DNA from: an uncultured Bacteroidia bacterium
GTDB lineage: Bacteria > Bacteroidota > Bacteroidia > Bacteroidales > UBA932
DNA length: 35,661 nucleotides
NCBI GenBank assembly: GCA_902772985.1
Contig: CACYCP010000050.1
Coordinates: 1-35,661 of the forward strand
Direction of reading: 5' to 3'
The notes under the pieces are model-generated. The model worked only from the letters and a program-made list of their open reading frames with translations, did not search any database and was not told the origin of the DNA. Shown here piece by piece: positions 1 through 6,156 of this stretch (position 1 is the first letter of the stretch; every line of letters starts with the position of its first letter). Position numbers and translations under genes: made by a program.

Positions 1-564
1 GCCGGGAAGCTGGCATCGTGGGGGTATGAGCGAGTGGTTTGTACTTCGCACAGTTCTTTCCTTTACCGGAATACACCGAAGACGGTGACATCGGCCTGCG
101 AATTGCTCCGGAAGGAGCTTCAGTCTTGTGGAATTACGCTTGAGATGCTGCCGTCCATGGAGTATCGCCTTATACCGGAGACCTGGCCGGACGTGCGCGA
201 GAACCGGTGGCTGCTGCCATGGGAGGGGAACCACATTCTGGTGGAGTTGCCTATCCATGACCCGACGAAGATTGGGGATATTGTGCCATCGGCAGAAATA
301 CGTTGGCTGCTGGCCGAGGGATACCAGCCGGTGCTGGCACATCCCGAGCGGTATCTTTACATGACGATGGAGGATTATCGGCTTTTAAAGAATGCCGGGG
401 CGCAGTTTCAGCGGAACTTGGGGACGCTGGAAGGGATGTATGGCGAAGCGGTTTCCGTGCGGGCAAAGGCGCTGGAGGCTGAGGGGATGTACGAGTGGAT
501 TGGCTCAGATCTCCATAACCGCAAGTACGCAGATTTCTTCGATAAAAATGTGTTTGTCAAATAA
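1..564 (+). CDS. CpsB/YwqE-type tyrosine-protein phosphatase, 5' truncated by window edge
   Basis: The frame is open from base 1 (reading AGKLASWGYERVVCTSH), so the GTG at 34 is internal and the start lies outside the window. Visible are 187 residues of a family usually about 240-260 long. The segments ILVELP, PVLAHPERY, QRNLGTLEGMYG and the C-terminal GSDLHNR match the metal-dependent PHP-fold phosphatases CpsB/YwqE/Wzb-like, which dephosphorylate the bacterial tyrosine kinase that controls capsule or exopolysaccharide polymerisation in the cytoplasm. The His and Asp of the last two motifs are expected metal ligands; the N-terminal HxH metal motif must be upstream. Its stop overlaps the next start by one base (TAATG), so the two genes are probably translationally coupled. 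The family call is fairly secure; the identity of the partner kinase is unknown. Confidence 0.82.
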   Translation, partial: AGKLASWGYERVVCTSHSSFLYRNTPKTVTSACELLRKELQSCGITLEMLPSMEYRLIPETWPDVRENRWLLPWEGNHILVELPIHDPTKIGDIVPSAEIRWLLAEGYQPVLAHPERYLYMTMEDYRLLKNAGAQFQRNLGTLEGMYGEAVSVRAKALEAEGMYEWIGSDLHNRKYADFFDKNVFVK

Positions 565-1166
565 TGAGAAGGCTATTATTGTTGGTCTTATCCCTGCTTG
601 CAATCTCTTGCGGGCAGAATTATGAACGTAAGGTACTGGAGTCGGAGGATGGCCTTGTTCGCATTACGGCATGGGAGACACCATTATCCGGAATGTCCGG
701 CTCCTATGCCACAGAGATGGAGTACTGGTTGGAGGGACGTAAGCACGTTGTGCGAAAATCAGATATGGACGGAGAAGATCCTGTAATGATGCCGATGCGG
801 CTCCATTCGTTGGGTGACAACCTCTACCTGCTTTATCAGCTGTACCGTGAATCCAGCTGGCAGGCATATCTGGAGTTGGGAGCCTTTAAACTAACAGAGG
901 CGGGACTGACTCCGGTTGATATTTTCGCTACTTCGGATGGATTATCCAACAGCCTTTCTACGGAGATTGCTACTACCAGTTGGGACTATGAACTGAATGA
1001 TGAAGGCTTCGACTATTGGTGGATATACTATTTCGACACCAAAAAAGCAATCATTTACCACCCGGTCACTGAAGACGGTGCGATAACCGGTGAGTTCATC
1101 CCATATATTTGGGACGGAAAAGTGTTTGCACCTGCCCCAAAAACAATCACGCCGAATGCACCCTAA
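564..1166 (+). CDS. putative lipoprotein of unknown function, 200 aa
   Basis: The ATG overlaps the stop of the phosphatase gene by one base, which fixes the start and implies cotranslation. The N-terminus MRRLLLLVLSLLAISCGQN is a lipoprotein signal with the acylated Cys at residue 17. The mature part is rich in Trp, Tyr and acidic residues, with beta-strand-like alternation (EYWLEGRKHVV, FDYWWIYYFDTKKAIIYHP), which suggests a small periplasmic or outer-membrane-anchored beta domain. I recognise no family or catalytic motif. Linkage to a capsule phosphatase could mean an envelope role, but that is inference only. The following gene starts 11 nt before this one ends. Confidence 0.7.
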   Translation: MRRLLLLVLSLLAISCGQNYERKVLESEDGLVRITAWETPLSGMSGSYATEMEYWLEGRKHVVRKSDMDGEDPVMMPMRLHSLGDNLYLLYQLYRESSWQAYLELGAFKLTEAGLTPVDIFATSDGLSNSLSTEIATTSWDYELNDEGFDYWWIYYFDTKKAIIYHPVTEDGAITGEFIPYIWDGKVFAPAPKTITPNAP

Positions 1167-1464
1167 GTTTATTATAGTGTCAAGACCGGACAATCCTTTA
1201 ACCGGCCGGTTAGTCTATGGCATTGTGGGTTCACACCGTGAACTCATAGAGGGTTATGTAAAAGTCCGAGGTGGCGGCTGGTACGACAAAAACGATGAGA
1301 AGAAAGCCATCGTCCTGTATGGCAGTTCCGGAGATTTCGGCGAACCCCGGCTGGACATTCTGAAAGAGATACCTATTTTGCTCAAAGGGTATAAGTTCTA
1401 TGTATCGTCCGACTGGGGAAAGACTTCAACGGAGATGGATATAAGCGGGGTGGAGTGGGTGTAA
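1156..1464 (+). CDS. hypothetical protein, 102 aa
   Basis: The reading frame opens at 1090, but the ATG at 1156 is the likelier start. It gives an 11-nt overlap with the preceding gene, whereas the upstream stretch lies wholly inside that gene and is not protein-like. The product begins MHPKFIIVSRPDN and has no signal peptide or membrane segment. It contains a Gly-rich turn (KVRGGGWYDKNDEKKAIVLYGSS) and ends in GVEWV. The composition, with alternating hydrophobic and charged residues, suggests a compact cytoplasmic alpha/beta domain. I do not recognise the family. After its stop no gene is seen for several hundred bases, so it appears to be last in the run that begins with the phosphatase. 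Confidence 0.55.
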   Translation: MHPKFIIVSRPDNPLTGRLVYGIVGSHRELIEGYVKVRGGGWYDKNDEKKAIVLYGSSGDFGEPRLDILKEIPILLKGYKFYVSSDWGKTSTEMDISGVEWV

Positions 1465-1877
1465 ATGCTCTTCCTCCACCAGCATAAAGTCCTCCTGACT
1501 CCGGTAGCCAGTCACTTTGCCGAAGAATAAACACAGGCCTGCTTGAATGTTCAAAAACAGCTTCTAACGCATCTGTGCTGCATATTATTTGGATAAGCCA
1601 GGAAAAAGACTTGCATTTGTGGAGTAGTCAGCAAAACGACTGCACAGTGCTCTTTCTAATCGCAGGTTCAGATTGAGGTGAAAGTTAACACAATTTCATG
1701 GGGTTCGAATTCTATCGAATTTGGTCGGATTATAAGCCCTTGAAAGTGAACACAACGGGTGAACACAATTTGACAAAAAAGGCATCCTACGTGGTTGTAA
1801 GCCCGATACTCGTTTTTTGGAATGAGGAGGAATATTAGGGTATTTAACTAACTGATTTACAGCGAATTACAAACATG
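1465..1877. other. 413-bp stretch without an assignable gene
   Basis: The stretch is AT-richer than the rest of the window. It contains a possible 46-codon ORF on the plus strand (1698-1838, beginning MGFEFYRIWSDYKPLKVN) and, on the minus strand around 1460-1560, an open segment reading LFFGKVTGYRSQEDFMLVEEEHL. Neither matches a family I know, and both are open at or near stops. Three copies of a TGAACACAA-like word lie at 1681-1772. The region ends in a strong terminator. It looks like the degraded remains of an inserted or deleted locus, but no transposase, integrase or att site can be demonstrated. Confidence 0.4.
1681..1772. repeat. three iterations of a GTGAACACAA-like word
   Basis: AAAGTTAACACAATTT (1681-1696), AAAGTGAACACAA (1743-1755) and GGTGAACACAATTTG (1758-1772) share the core GT(G/T)AACACAA. 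The last two are tandem with a 15-bp period; the first lies about 60 bp upstream and shares AAAG on its left with the second and AATTT on its right with the third. Such iterated words can be binding sites for a recombinase or repressor. No gene encoding one is beside them, so the role is open. Confidence 0.4.
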
Positions 1878-1912
1878 GCACGGCCTAACAAAAAGTTAGG
1901 CCGTGCTATTTT
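1878..1912 (+). terminator. strong intrinsic terminator with no obvious upstream gene
   Basis: A perfect 12-bp stem, GCACGGCCTAAC (1878-1889) paired with GTTAGGCCGTGC (1895-1906), has an AAAAA loop and is followed by TATTTT. The T-run on the plus strand indicates plus-strand transcription. The nearest recognised plus gene ends 414 bp upstream at 1464, so either that operon has a long 3' UTR, or an unannotated RNA or lost gene ended here. Confidence 0.85.
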
Positions 1913-1952
1913 AAGGTGAAGGACAGTTTCTCCCGGGCCTTTTTTAGTATAG

Positions 1953-2138
1953 GGGGTATTTGCCAGGGCATCAGGACAAGACAGGCTATCTTTCGCCGGG
2001 CTCGCGCAGGAGGACCTGCGTCATGCAATGGGCGGCGCCGTAGCCGTCGATCAGGCTCTCAAGAGGAATCCACTCGACACGGACTCCATGACAGAGGACG
2101 AGGCCGTTGATAAGATTCTTGCCTTCATCGGCCGATAA
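1953..2138 (+). pseudogene. probable 3' gene fragment of unknown family
   Basis: After a TAG at 1950-1952 this frame stays open to the TAA at 2136-2138. It reads like real protein, especially the C-terminal part DLRHAMGGAVAVDQALKRN followed by an acidic amphipathic stretch ending DKILAFIGR. Codons carry the GC3 bias of the intact genes. The only ATG ahead of a plausible core would give about 36 residues, so it is best explained as the C-terminus of a truncated gene. It starts just after the orphan terminator and its last 14 nt overlap the 3' end of the convergent DUF4298 gene. I cannot name the family. A short intact gene with an unusual start is the alternative. Confidence 0.4.
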
Positions 2139-2502
2139 TCTTCGTTTCCCTGCCGTCTTCTTTCATTTCAATGGAAGGTTCGGCAGGGATATTTTTTTCG
2201 GCAAAATGGACTTGAAGTTCTTCGAAAGCATGCATCAGGGCATTCAGGTCACCCATCAGATTGTAAAGTCCGTCTTCAGACAAAACTGAACGGTCAACGT
2301 CCGGGCCGATTTCACCGCGCTCATCGGCCTCGAAATCTTCCAGCCACAGACCGGAACCGATGTAGTCTTTAAGAAGGCCCACCTTTTGAGCAAACTCCTT
2401 CAGCTCTTCTGCGCCGTCCGTCAGTGAAGCCACAACTGCGCTCAGGCGCTTAAACGCTTCACTCATCTGATTGATGCGTTCTTTCCTGCTTTCTTTTGCC
2501 AT
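2125..2502 (-). CDS. DUF4298 family protein
   Basis: This is a 125-residue soluble protein with no signal peptide. Residues 9-50 form a helical segment (RINQMSEAFKRLSAVVASL). It is followed by the diagnostic DUF4298 core YIGSGLWLEDFEADERGEIGPDVDRSVLSEDGLYNLMGDL, here given in two runs: YIGSGLWLEDFEADERGEI and RSVLSEDGLYNLMGDL. The family is short, acidic and of unknown function, common in Firmicutes and Bacteroidota. The C-terminal 40 residues are variable in the family. The gene starts 20 nt after the stop of the GH9 gene on the same strand, so it is probably the distal member of the 5525-2125 transcript. Its stop (TGA) sits on the palindrome ATCGGCCGAT, shared with the stop of the convergent fragment. 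Confidence 0.8.
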   Translation of the reverse strand: MAKESRKERINQMSEAFKRLSAVVASLTDGAEELKEFAQKVGLLKDYIGSGLWLEDFEADERGEIGPDVDRSVLSEDGLYNLMGDLNALMHAFEELQVHFAEKNIPAEPSIEMKEDGRETKIIGR

Positions 2503-2522
2503 GTTTTCGGGATTGTGTTACG

Positions 2523-4970
2523 TCAAAATTCCGCAATCAGCATTAGCCAGCGTACGGCCGTGCCGCCCCATACTTCCTTGTAGGTGGCGGTGTTGAATTG
2601 TGGCCAGTAGGGTTCGTCGCCATTGTAGCGGGATTGCATGCCCACTGGAATTTCACCCACGGTTTCACCCGGCAGGGCGTTGTACAACTGGCACCAGGAA
2701 CTGCCTTCTCCGTAAATCAGGGACTGACCGAAGGGGTTGTAACCCACTACCCAGCCCAACTGCTTTTCGGCAATCTGTTTAAGCTCCATGTCGCCAAGCA
2801 GGCGGGCGCAAATGGCCGCCCCCTTACCGGTTGCAAGGTTCACGGCTGTGTTTCCCTTGAAGGAGAACCAGACCGGGAAGGCCCTCAGGTAGTGCTCCTT
2901 ATCCAGTTTGACGCCGTTGTGAAGCATCTCCTCATAGTCTTTGTCGGCCCCGTCGCGGATACCCACCTGCCATACGTAGAAGTTGGCCGAGTCCTTAACC
3001 TCGTCGATATGGTACACACCGCTGGGAGCCATTCCATAAGGCTCTACATAGGGCATGATGGACTTGAGATAGTCTCCCCAAAGGCGGGCCGATGCCATCC
3101 ATTTCCCATAGTCGGGATGCTCGGGCTGGGTTTCGCAAAGGGCTTCGATGGCTTCCATGTAGGCGTAGTCCCTGGACTGGTGGTTGTAATGGACCGTGGT
3201 ATTCTTTTTCAGGTTGCGGTAGAAGAAGCCTCGAATTCCTTTCTTTCCTATAGGTTTTGTGTTCTGGCAATCCAGGGTGAGGCGGATGTAATCGGCCGCC
3301 AGGCGTGCATATTCCTTATCACCGCTGAGTTTATAGAGCATGCTGGCTGCCCATGACATATTGGCGTGGTATTGACTTTCAGACGCCATCCTGGCGTGTC
3401 CGCCGTCCCTTCGCATTGTAAGTTCTTCAAAACCGTATCGGTCGAAGCGGGCCTTGGCGAAGGCAAAGTCTTCCCGGGCCACCTTTGCAAGGTTTTCCTT
3501 GAGTTCGGGATCGTGTTCCAGAATCATGGAGGTATAGGCTTCGATACCGGAGATGATGAAATTCTCCAGCGCACCGTCGTGGACGCGGATTTGCCTCCTG
3601 CCGGCGTCGTCTTCTGTTCCAAGGGCCCGGTCGGTCCAAAGGTTGGTGCCCCAGGACATTGCACGGTAGCCATCCCCAAGGCGGGAACGGAGGACATAAT
3701 CCATACCCCACAGACCTTCTTCCATCAAGCGGTTGTAAAGTTGTGTGTGCCCTTTCTTTTTGTCTGTCTGTGCCATCTGGAACAGGGAATAGGAGATTTC
3801 GGCCGATTGCATGGTCTGCTGGGACATGTCTCCGGCGTCATGCCAGCCGCCGCACATGGGATAGGTCTGCCCCTTGTAAACGGCGTGAAGGTCCGTGTGG
3901 CAGGCTCCGTGTTTGCCGGGAACCGGATAGCCGCAGCGCTCGACAAAAAGGAAGTTGACAAGCCTCCAGGCCGAATCCTCCCAGACATCGTCGTTGATGT
4001 AGAAGGGGAATGTGGTCACGCCTCCCGCCCTCAGGCGATAGCGCCCCGGAGTTTTCCAGGCGGAAAAGTCTGCGGTGCGGAAGTTGCCGATACGGGTTTT
4101 CCCGCTGCGTACCTCTCCTTCGAACACTACGGCCCCGCTTTCATCATCCAGCAATTCAAAGCGCTCCGGATTGCCGTCAACGTTGATGATGGCGGTCTTT
4201 TCGGCCTCACTGGTATATCCGCTGGTCGAGAAGATGATGCGGTTCTTTCCAGGCAACCAGCCCACTACCGGCTCAGGATCTGCCACCTTCTCCAGCAGGA
4301 CATTGTCCACGTCGAAGCGCAGGGTGTCGCCCATGGTGAGCTCCCTTCCGAATATCTCGATGGCGAATTTCAGGCAGCTTACCTTGTCCCTGTCCAGGGC
4401 ATCGAATTCAAGGAAGCAGTCGTTCCACTGGTTGTTCTTCAAATTGATTTCATGGTAGCCTTCACGTCCGTAAGGGTCCGGAACCTTGACTTCGCCTTCA
4501 TTCTCGAGGTACAGGTTAAGGTAAACGGTCCTTGCTCCTTCGCACGATGGATAAATGCTGAAGCGCAGGCGGTTGTAGCCGCGCCAATCGGCACCGCCCA
4601 AATCGTAGGTGGCCATGCAAGTGCCGCGTCCAAGGCCCCAGTCCAGCATCTTTTCGGGCATCGATGGGGCTTCCAGGCGCAGGCTGTGTGCACCTTCGCG
4701 GCTTCTTTCGCTGGTTAGGGAAATACTTCCGATTCCGCTGTGCGTCCATCCTTCCAGGCTTTCCATGTCGCATAGAATCTGCGAAGTGACCGCGGGTTTC
4801 AGCGAAGCGAATGTCTCGAAAGCCTTGTCTTCGCGTACCGGAAGCGGCCTGTGAACGTATCCGGTTTCCAAGACATCGGCACGAAGCTGTTTGTCAATCT
4901 GGGCTGGGGAGAGGGGAGCGTTGAGCAGAAGGAGGATCCCCAGGAACATTATGTGGCTTTTCTTTAACAT
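2523..4970 (-). CDS. secreted glycoside hydrolase family 9 (endoglucanase/cellulase-type)
   Basis: The protein has 815 residues. Residues 1-23 are a Sec signal ending SPAQ. Residues 65-225 look like a beta-sandwich carbohydrate-binding-type domain (MESLEGWTHSG, REGAHSLRLEAP, YNRLRFSIYP). Residues 243-325 match the Ig-like CelD_N domain that precedes many GH9 catalytic domains. The alpha/alpha-barrel runs from about 330 to the end. GGWHDAGD at 374-381 carries the two Asp residues that activate water in this inverting family; GYNPFGQSLIYGEG is the conserved late GH9 loop; the Glu of TYKEVWGG (about 799) fits the general acid. GH9 enzymes cut beta-1,4-glucan or mixed-linkage glucan, and some remove glucosyl or glucosaminyl units. 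The exact substrate cannot be read here. It lies 24 nt after the GH29 remnant on the same strand and likely shares its promoter. Confidence 0.9.
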   Translation of the reverse strand: MLKKSHIMFLGILLLLNAPLSPAQIDKQLRADVLETGYVHRPLPVREDKAFETFASLKPAVTSQILCDMESLEGWTHSGIGSISLTSERSREGAHSLRLEAPSMPEKMLDWGLGRGTCMATYDLGGADWRGYNRLRFSIYPSCEGARTVYLNLYLENEGEVKVPDPYGREGYHEINLKNNQWNDCFLEFDALDRDKVSCLKFAIEIFGRELTMGDTLRFDVDNVLLEKVADPEPVVGWLPGKNRIIFSTSGYTSEAEKTAIINVDGNPERFELLDDESGAVVFEGEVRSGKTRIGNFRTADFSAWKTPGRYRLRAGGVTTFPFYINDDVWEDSAWRLVNFLFVERCGYPVPGKHGACHTDLHAVYKGQTYPMCGGWHDAGDMSQQTMQSAEISYSLFQMAQTDKKKGHTQLYNRLMEEGLWGMDYVLRSRLGDGYRAMSWGTNLWTDRALGTEDDAGRRQIRVHDGALENFIISGIEAYTSMILEHDPELKENLAKVAREDFAFAKARFDRYGFEELTMRRDGGHARMASESQYHANMSWAASMLYKLSGDKEYARLAADYIRLTLDCQNTKPIGKKGIRGFFYRNLKKNTTVHYNHQSRDYAYMEAIEALCETQPEHPDYGKWMASARLWGDYLKSIMPYVEPYGMAPSGVYHIDEVKDSANFYVWQVGIRDGADKDYEEMLHNGVKLDKEHYLRAFPVWFSFKGNTAVNLATGKGAAICARLLGDMELKQIAEKQLGWVVGYNPFGQSLIYGEGSSWCQLYNALPGETVGEIPVGMQSRYNGDEPYWPQFNTATYKEVWGGTAVRWLMLIAEF

Positions 4971-4994
4971 GATGGTAATTAGTTTTATTATCGC

Positions 4995-5525
4995 TTATTT
5001 TTCCAGGCTAATCCTGAAGACCAGCGAGGTGTTGAAATTATCCAAATTGCGGGGACAGGTGATTACGAGGCCTTCCGGGCTCCGGCTCCATTCAAGCGGG
5101 GCTTCAAAGCCGAGCAGCGAGACGTCTTTTATCTTCTCCAATCCTTCCTTTAATGTATGGACTGTAAGTTTCCTGCCGTCTTCCGGAACGGCCATGGTGA
5201 AAACATACAGGCAGCCGTCTTTCCCCAGGGTGAATCGAAGGTCTTGGGCGTCGAAAGGGAAATCGGCCTGGCCATTGATATCCATCCATTTACCCACTTC
5301 TTCCAACATTTTCACGGCATCTTCCTCAACGCTCCCGTCCGGACGGATGGGAATGTCCAGCCGGACCTCCTGAAATGAATCGCTGTCGGCCATTTTAACT
5401 GAGCCACGCGGCTCTTTTGACGGGATTTCCGGGAACTTCGGTATCGGGGGCAGAGTGGCTTTTTCAGCCTGCATGCAGCAGCCTGCAGCTGCACAAGAAA
5501 GGATGATTGCTGAAAGCCATTTCAT
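4995..5525 (-). pseudogene. GH29 alpha-L-fucosidase remnant: signal peptide joined to C-terminal region, catalytic barrel missing
   Basis: The ATG at 5525 gives 176 residues starting MKWLSAIILSCAAAGCC, an export or lipoprotein signal. A short Pro-rich segment (LPPIPKFPEIPSKEP) resembles the mature N-terminus of Bacteroidota fucosidases. The protein then jumps straight to the post-barrel part: RLDIPIRPDG, EVGKWMDINGQAD, FDAQDLRFTLGKDGCLY, IKDVSLLGFEAPLEW. These match GH29 motifs such as NIPPRPDG, IGKWLDVNGEAIY, DIRFT and VSLLG. About 300 residues of TIM barrel carrying the nucleophile Asp are absent. The usual 20-30 residues between NGEA and DIRFT are gone as well. Remarkably the frame remains open. 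I read it as an internally deleted gene, enzymatically dead; a repurposed small secreted domain is the alternative. Confidence 0.65.
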
Positions 5526-5546
5526 GGGTCCTAGTGTTGGTTGAAA

Positions 5547-5554
5547 CAAAGTTA
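5547..5554 (-). promoter_or_regulatory. -7 promoter box TAACTTTG for the GH29 remnant/GH9 transcript
   Basis: On the minus strand TAACTTTG matches the Bacteroidota TAnnTTTG box and lies 21 nt before the ATG at 5525. It is back-to-back with the plus-strand box at 5568. No clear TTTG element is seen 19 nt upstream. Confidence 0.55.
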
Positions 5555-5567
5555 CAAGAATTTTTCG

Positions 5568-5575
5568 TAAATTTG
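5568..5575 (+). promoter_or_regulatory. -7 promoter box TAAATTTG with TTTTTCG extension
   Basis: TTTTTCGTAAATTTG (5561-5575) contains the TAnnTTTG box, 23 nt before the ATG at 5599. The same 15-mer recurs exactly ahead of the TPR gene at 29440-29454, which supports it being a real promoter element. It means the decayed gene downstream still has an intact promoter. Confidence 0.65.
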
Positions 5576-5598
5576 AATTCGGATAATAAGAACAATAT

Positions 5599-5854
5599 AT
5601 GATTCCCAGATATTTTGCGGCAGGCTTTGTCCTGGCTTCTTTTTTTGCAATGGCTTGCGCTTGCGCCCGGGATAATGGCATAGTATGTCCCAACGAAGTC
5701 CAGAAGCAGTGTGACCTTGGCCGATGGAAGCAATATCGGCCATAAGCGCATTTGCCGTTTCGATCCTGTGGAGTTGAAGGCCCTTCGCTTCGAATGCGAC
5801 AGCGCGAAAGCTAAACCGCTTATCCGGAGTTTCCAGGCCTTCAGTTTACAATAA
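5599..5854 (+). pseudogene. second GH29 alpha-L-fucosidase remnant, deleted and frameshifted
   Basis: The ATG at 5599 opens a lipoprotein-like leader (MIPRYFAAGFVLASFFAMAC) and a short mature start containing VCPNEVQKQ, which resembles the Pro-x-x-x-Gln-x-x-Trp start of GH29 enzymes. This frame ends at TAA 5743-5745. In the +1 frame, from about 5708 to TAA 5852-5854, the sequence reads SVTLADGSNIGHKRICRFDP, continuing to AKPLIRSFQAFSLQ. That is the C-terminal beta-domain ending of many Bacteroidota GH29 enzymes (GTTIGHKRI...F.PV... A.P.I). Everything between, including the whole catalytic barrel, is missing. It is divergent from the similarly gutted GH29 remnant at 4995-5525. Homology is judged by motif memory, not alignment. 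Confidence 0.6.
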
Positions 5855-5995
5855 TTACACTTCCAGGATTCGCCGGCCACGGAGTCGCTCGCATCAGAGT
5901 ACAATACTCCCAAAAAGAAGCTAAAGATTTTGAAGATAAGAATTTGTTCCAGATAAAAAAGACGATTTCCCCGGTCGAATCTATCACTATTTTTT
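5855..5995. other. intergenic region after the second GH29 remnant
   Basis: 141 bp without an intact gene. A plus-strand frame continues open (FAGHGVARIRVQYSQKEAKD) to the promoter box but has no start and no recognised family. It may be further debris of the remnant locus. No terminator hairpin is seen. Confidence 0.3.
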
Positions 5996-6003
5996 TATCT
6001 TTG
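5996..6003 (+). promoter_or_regulatory. -7 promoter box TATCTTTG for the rmuC transcript
   Basis: TTTTTTTATCTTTG (5990-6003) contains a perfect TAnnTTTG box. It precedes the rmuC ATG by about 153 nt, implying an unusually long leader of roughly 145 nt that contains a short ORF. Confidence 0.65.
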
Positions 6004-6023
6004 TAAGCAAATAGAAATCAGGC

Positions 6024-6116
6024 ATGAAAAAGCTGGGACATATTTTTCTCCTTGTTCGGATTATGTCCGATGCCGAAGATATGTTCTCCAAGCCTGAGGC
6101 AACGAGGGATTGGTAA
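6024..6116 (+). CDS. possible 30-codon leader ORF upstream of rmuC
   Basis: An ATG 20 nt downstream of the TATCTTTG promoter box opens MKKLGHIFLLVRIMSDAEDM and ends SKPEATRDW. It is thus the first ORF on the presumed transcript and stops 40 nt before rmuC. The N-terminus (two Lys then hydrophobic) could be a short membrane or leader peptide. No homologue is known to me and chance is a real possibility at this length. It is listed because its position is what a translated upstream leader would have. Confidence 0.3.
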   Translation: MKKLGHIFLLVRIMSDAEDMFSKPEATRDW

Positions 6117-6156
6117 AACTTTAGACTCAAAGATAGGGAAAAATAAAAATAAGGTT

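Noticed and set aside
1916..2110. 64-codon plus ORF starting at 1916
   Set aside because: Arg/Ser-rich translation; the neighbouring frame (1953-2138) gives far more protein-like sequence with native codon bias.
3366..4718. 450-codon plus-strand open frame across the GH9 gene
   Set aside because: Shadow of the GH9 gene, no recognisable protein features.
5464..5913. 149-codon minus ORF across the divergent GH29 promoters
   Set aside because: Overlaps both remnants and both promoter boxes and has no protein-like features.
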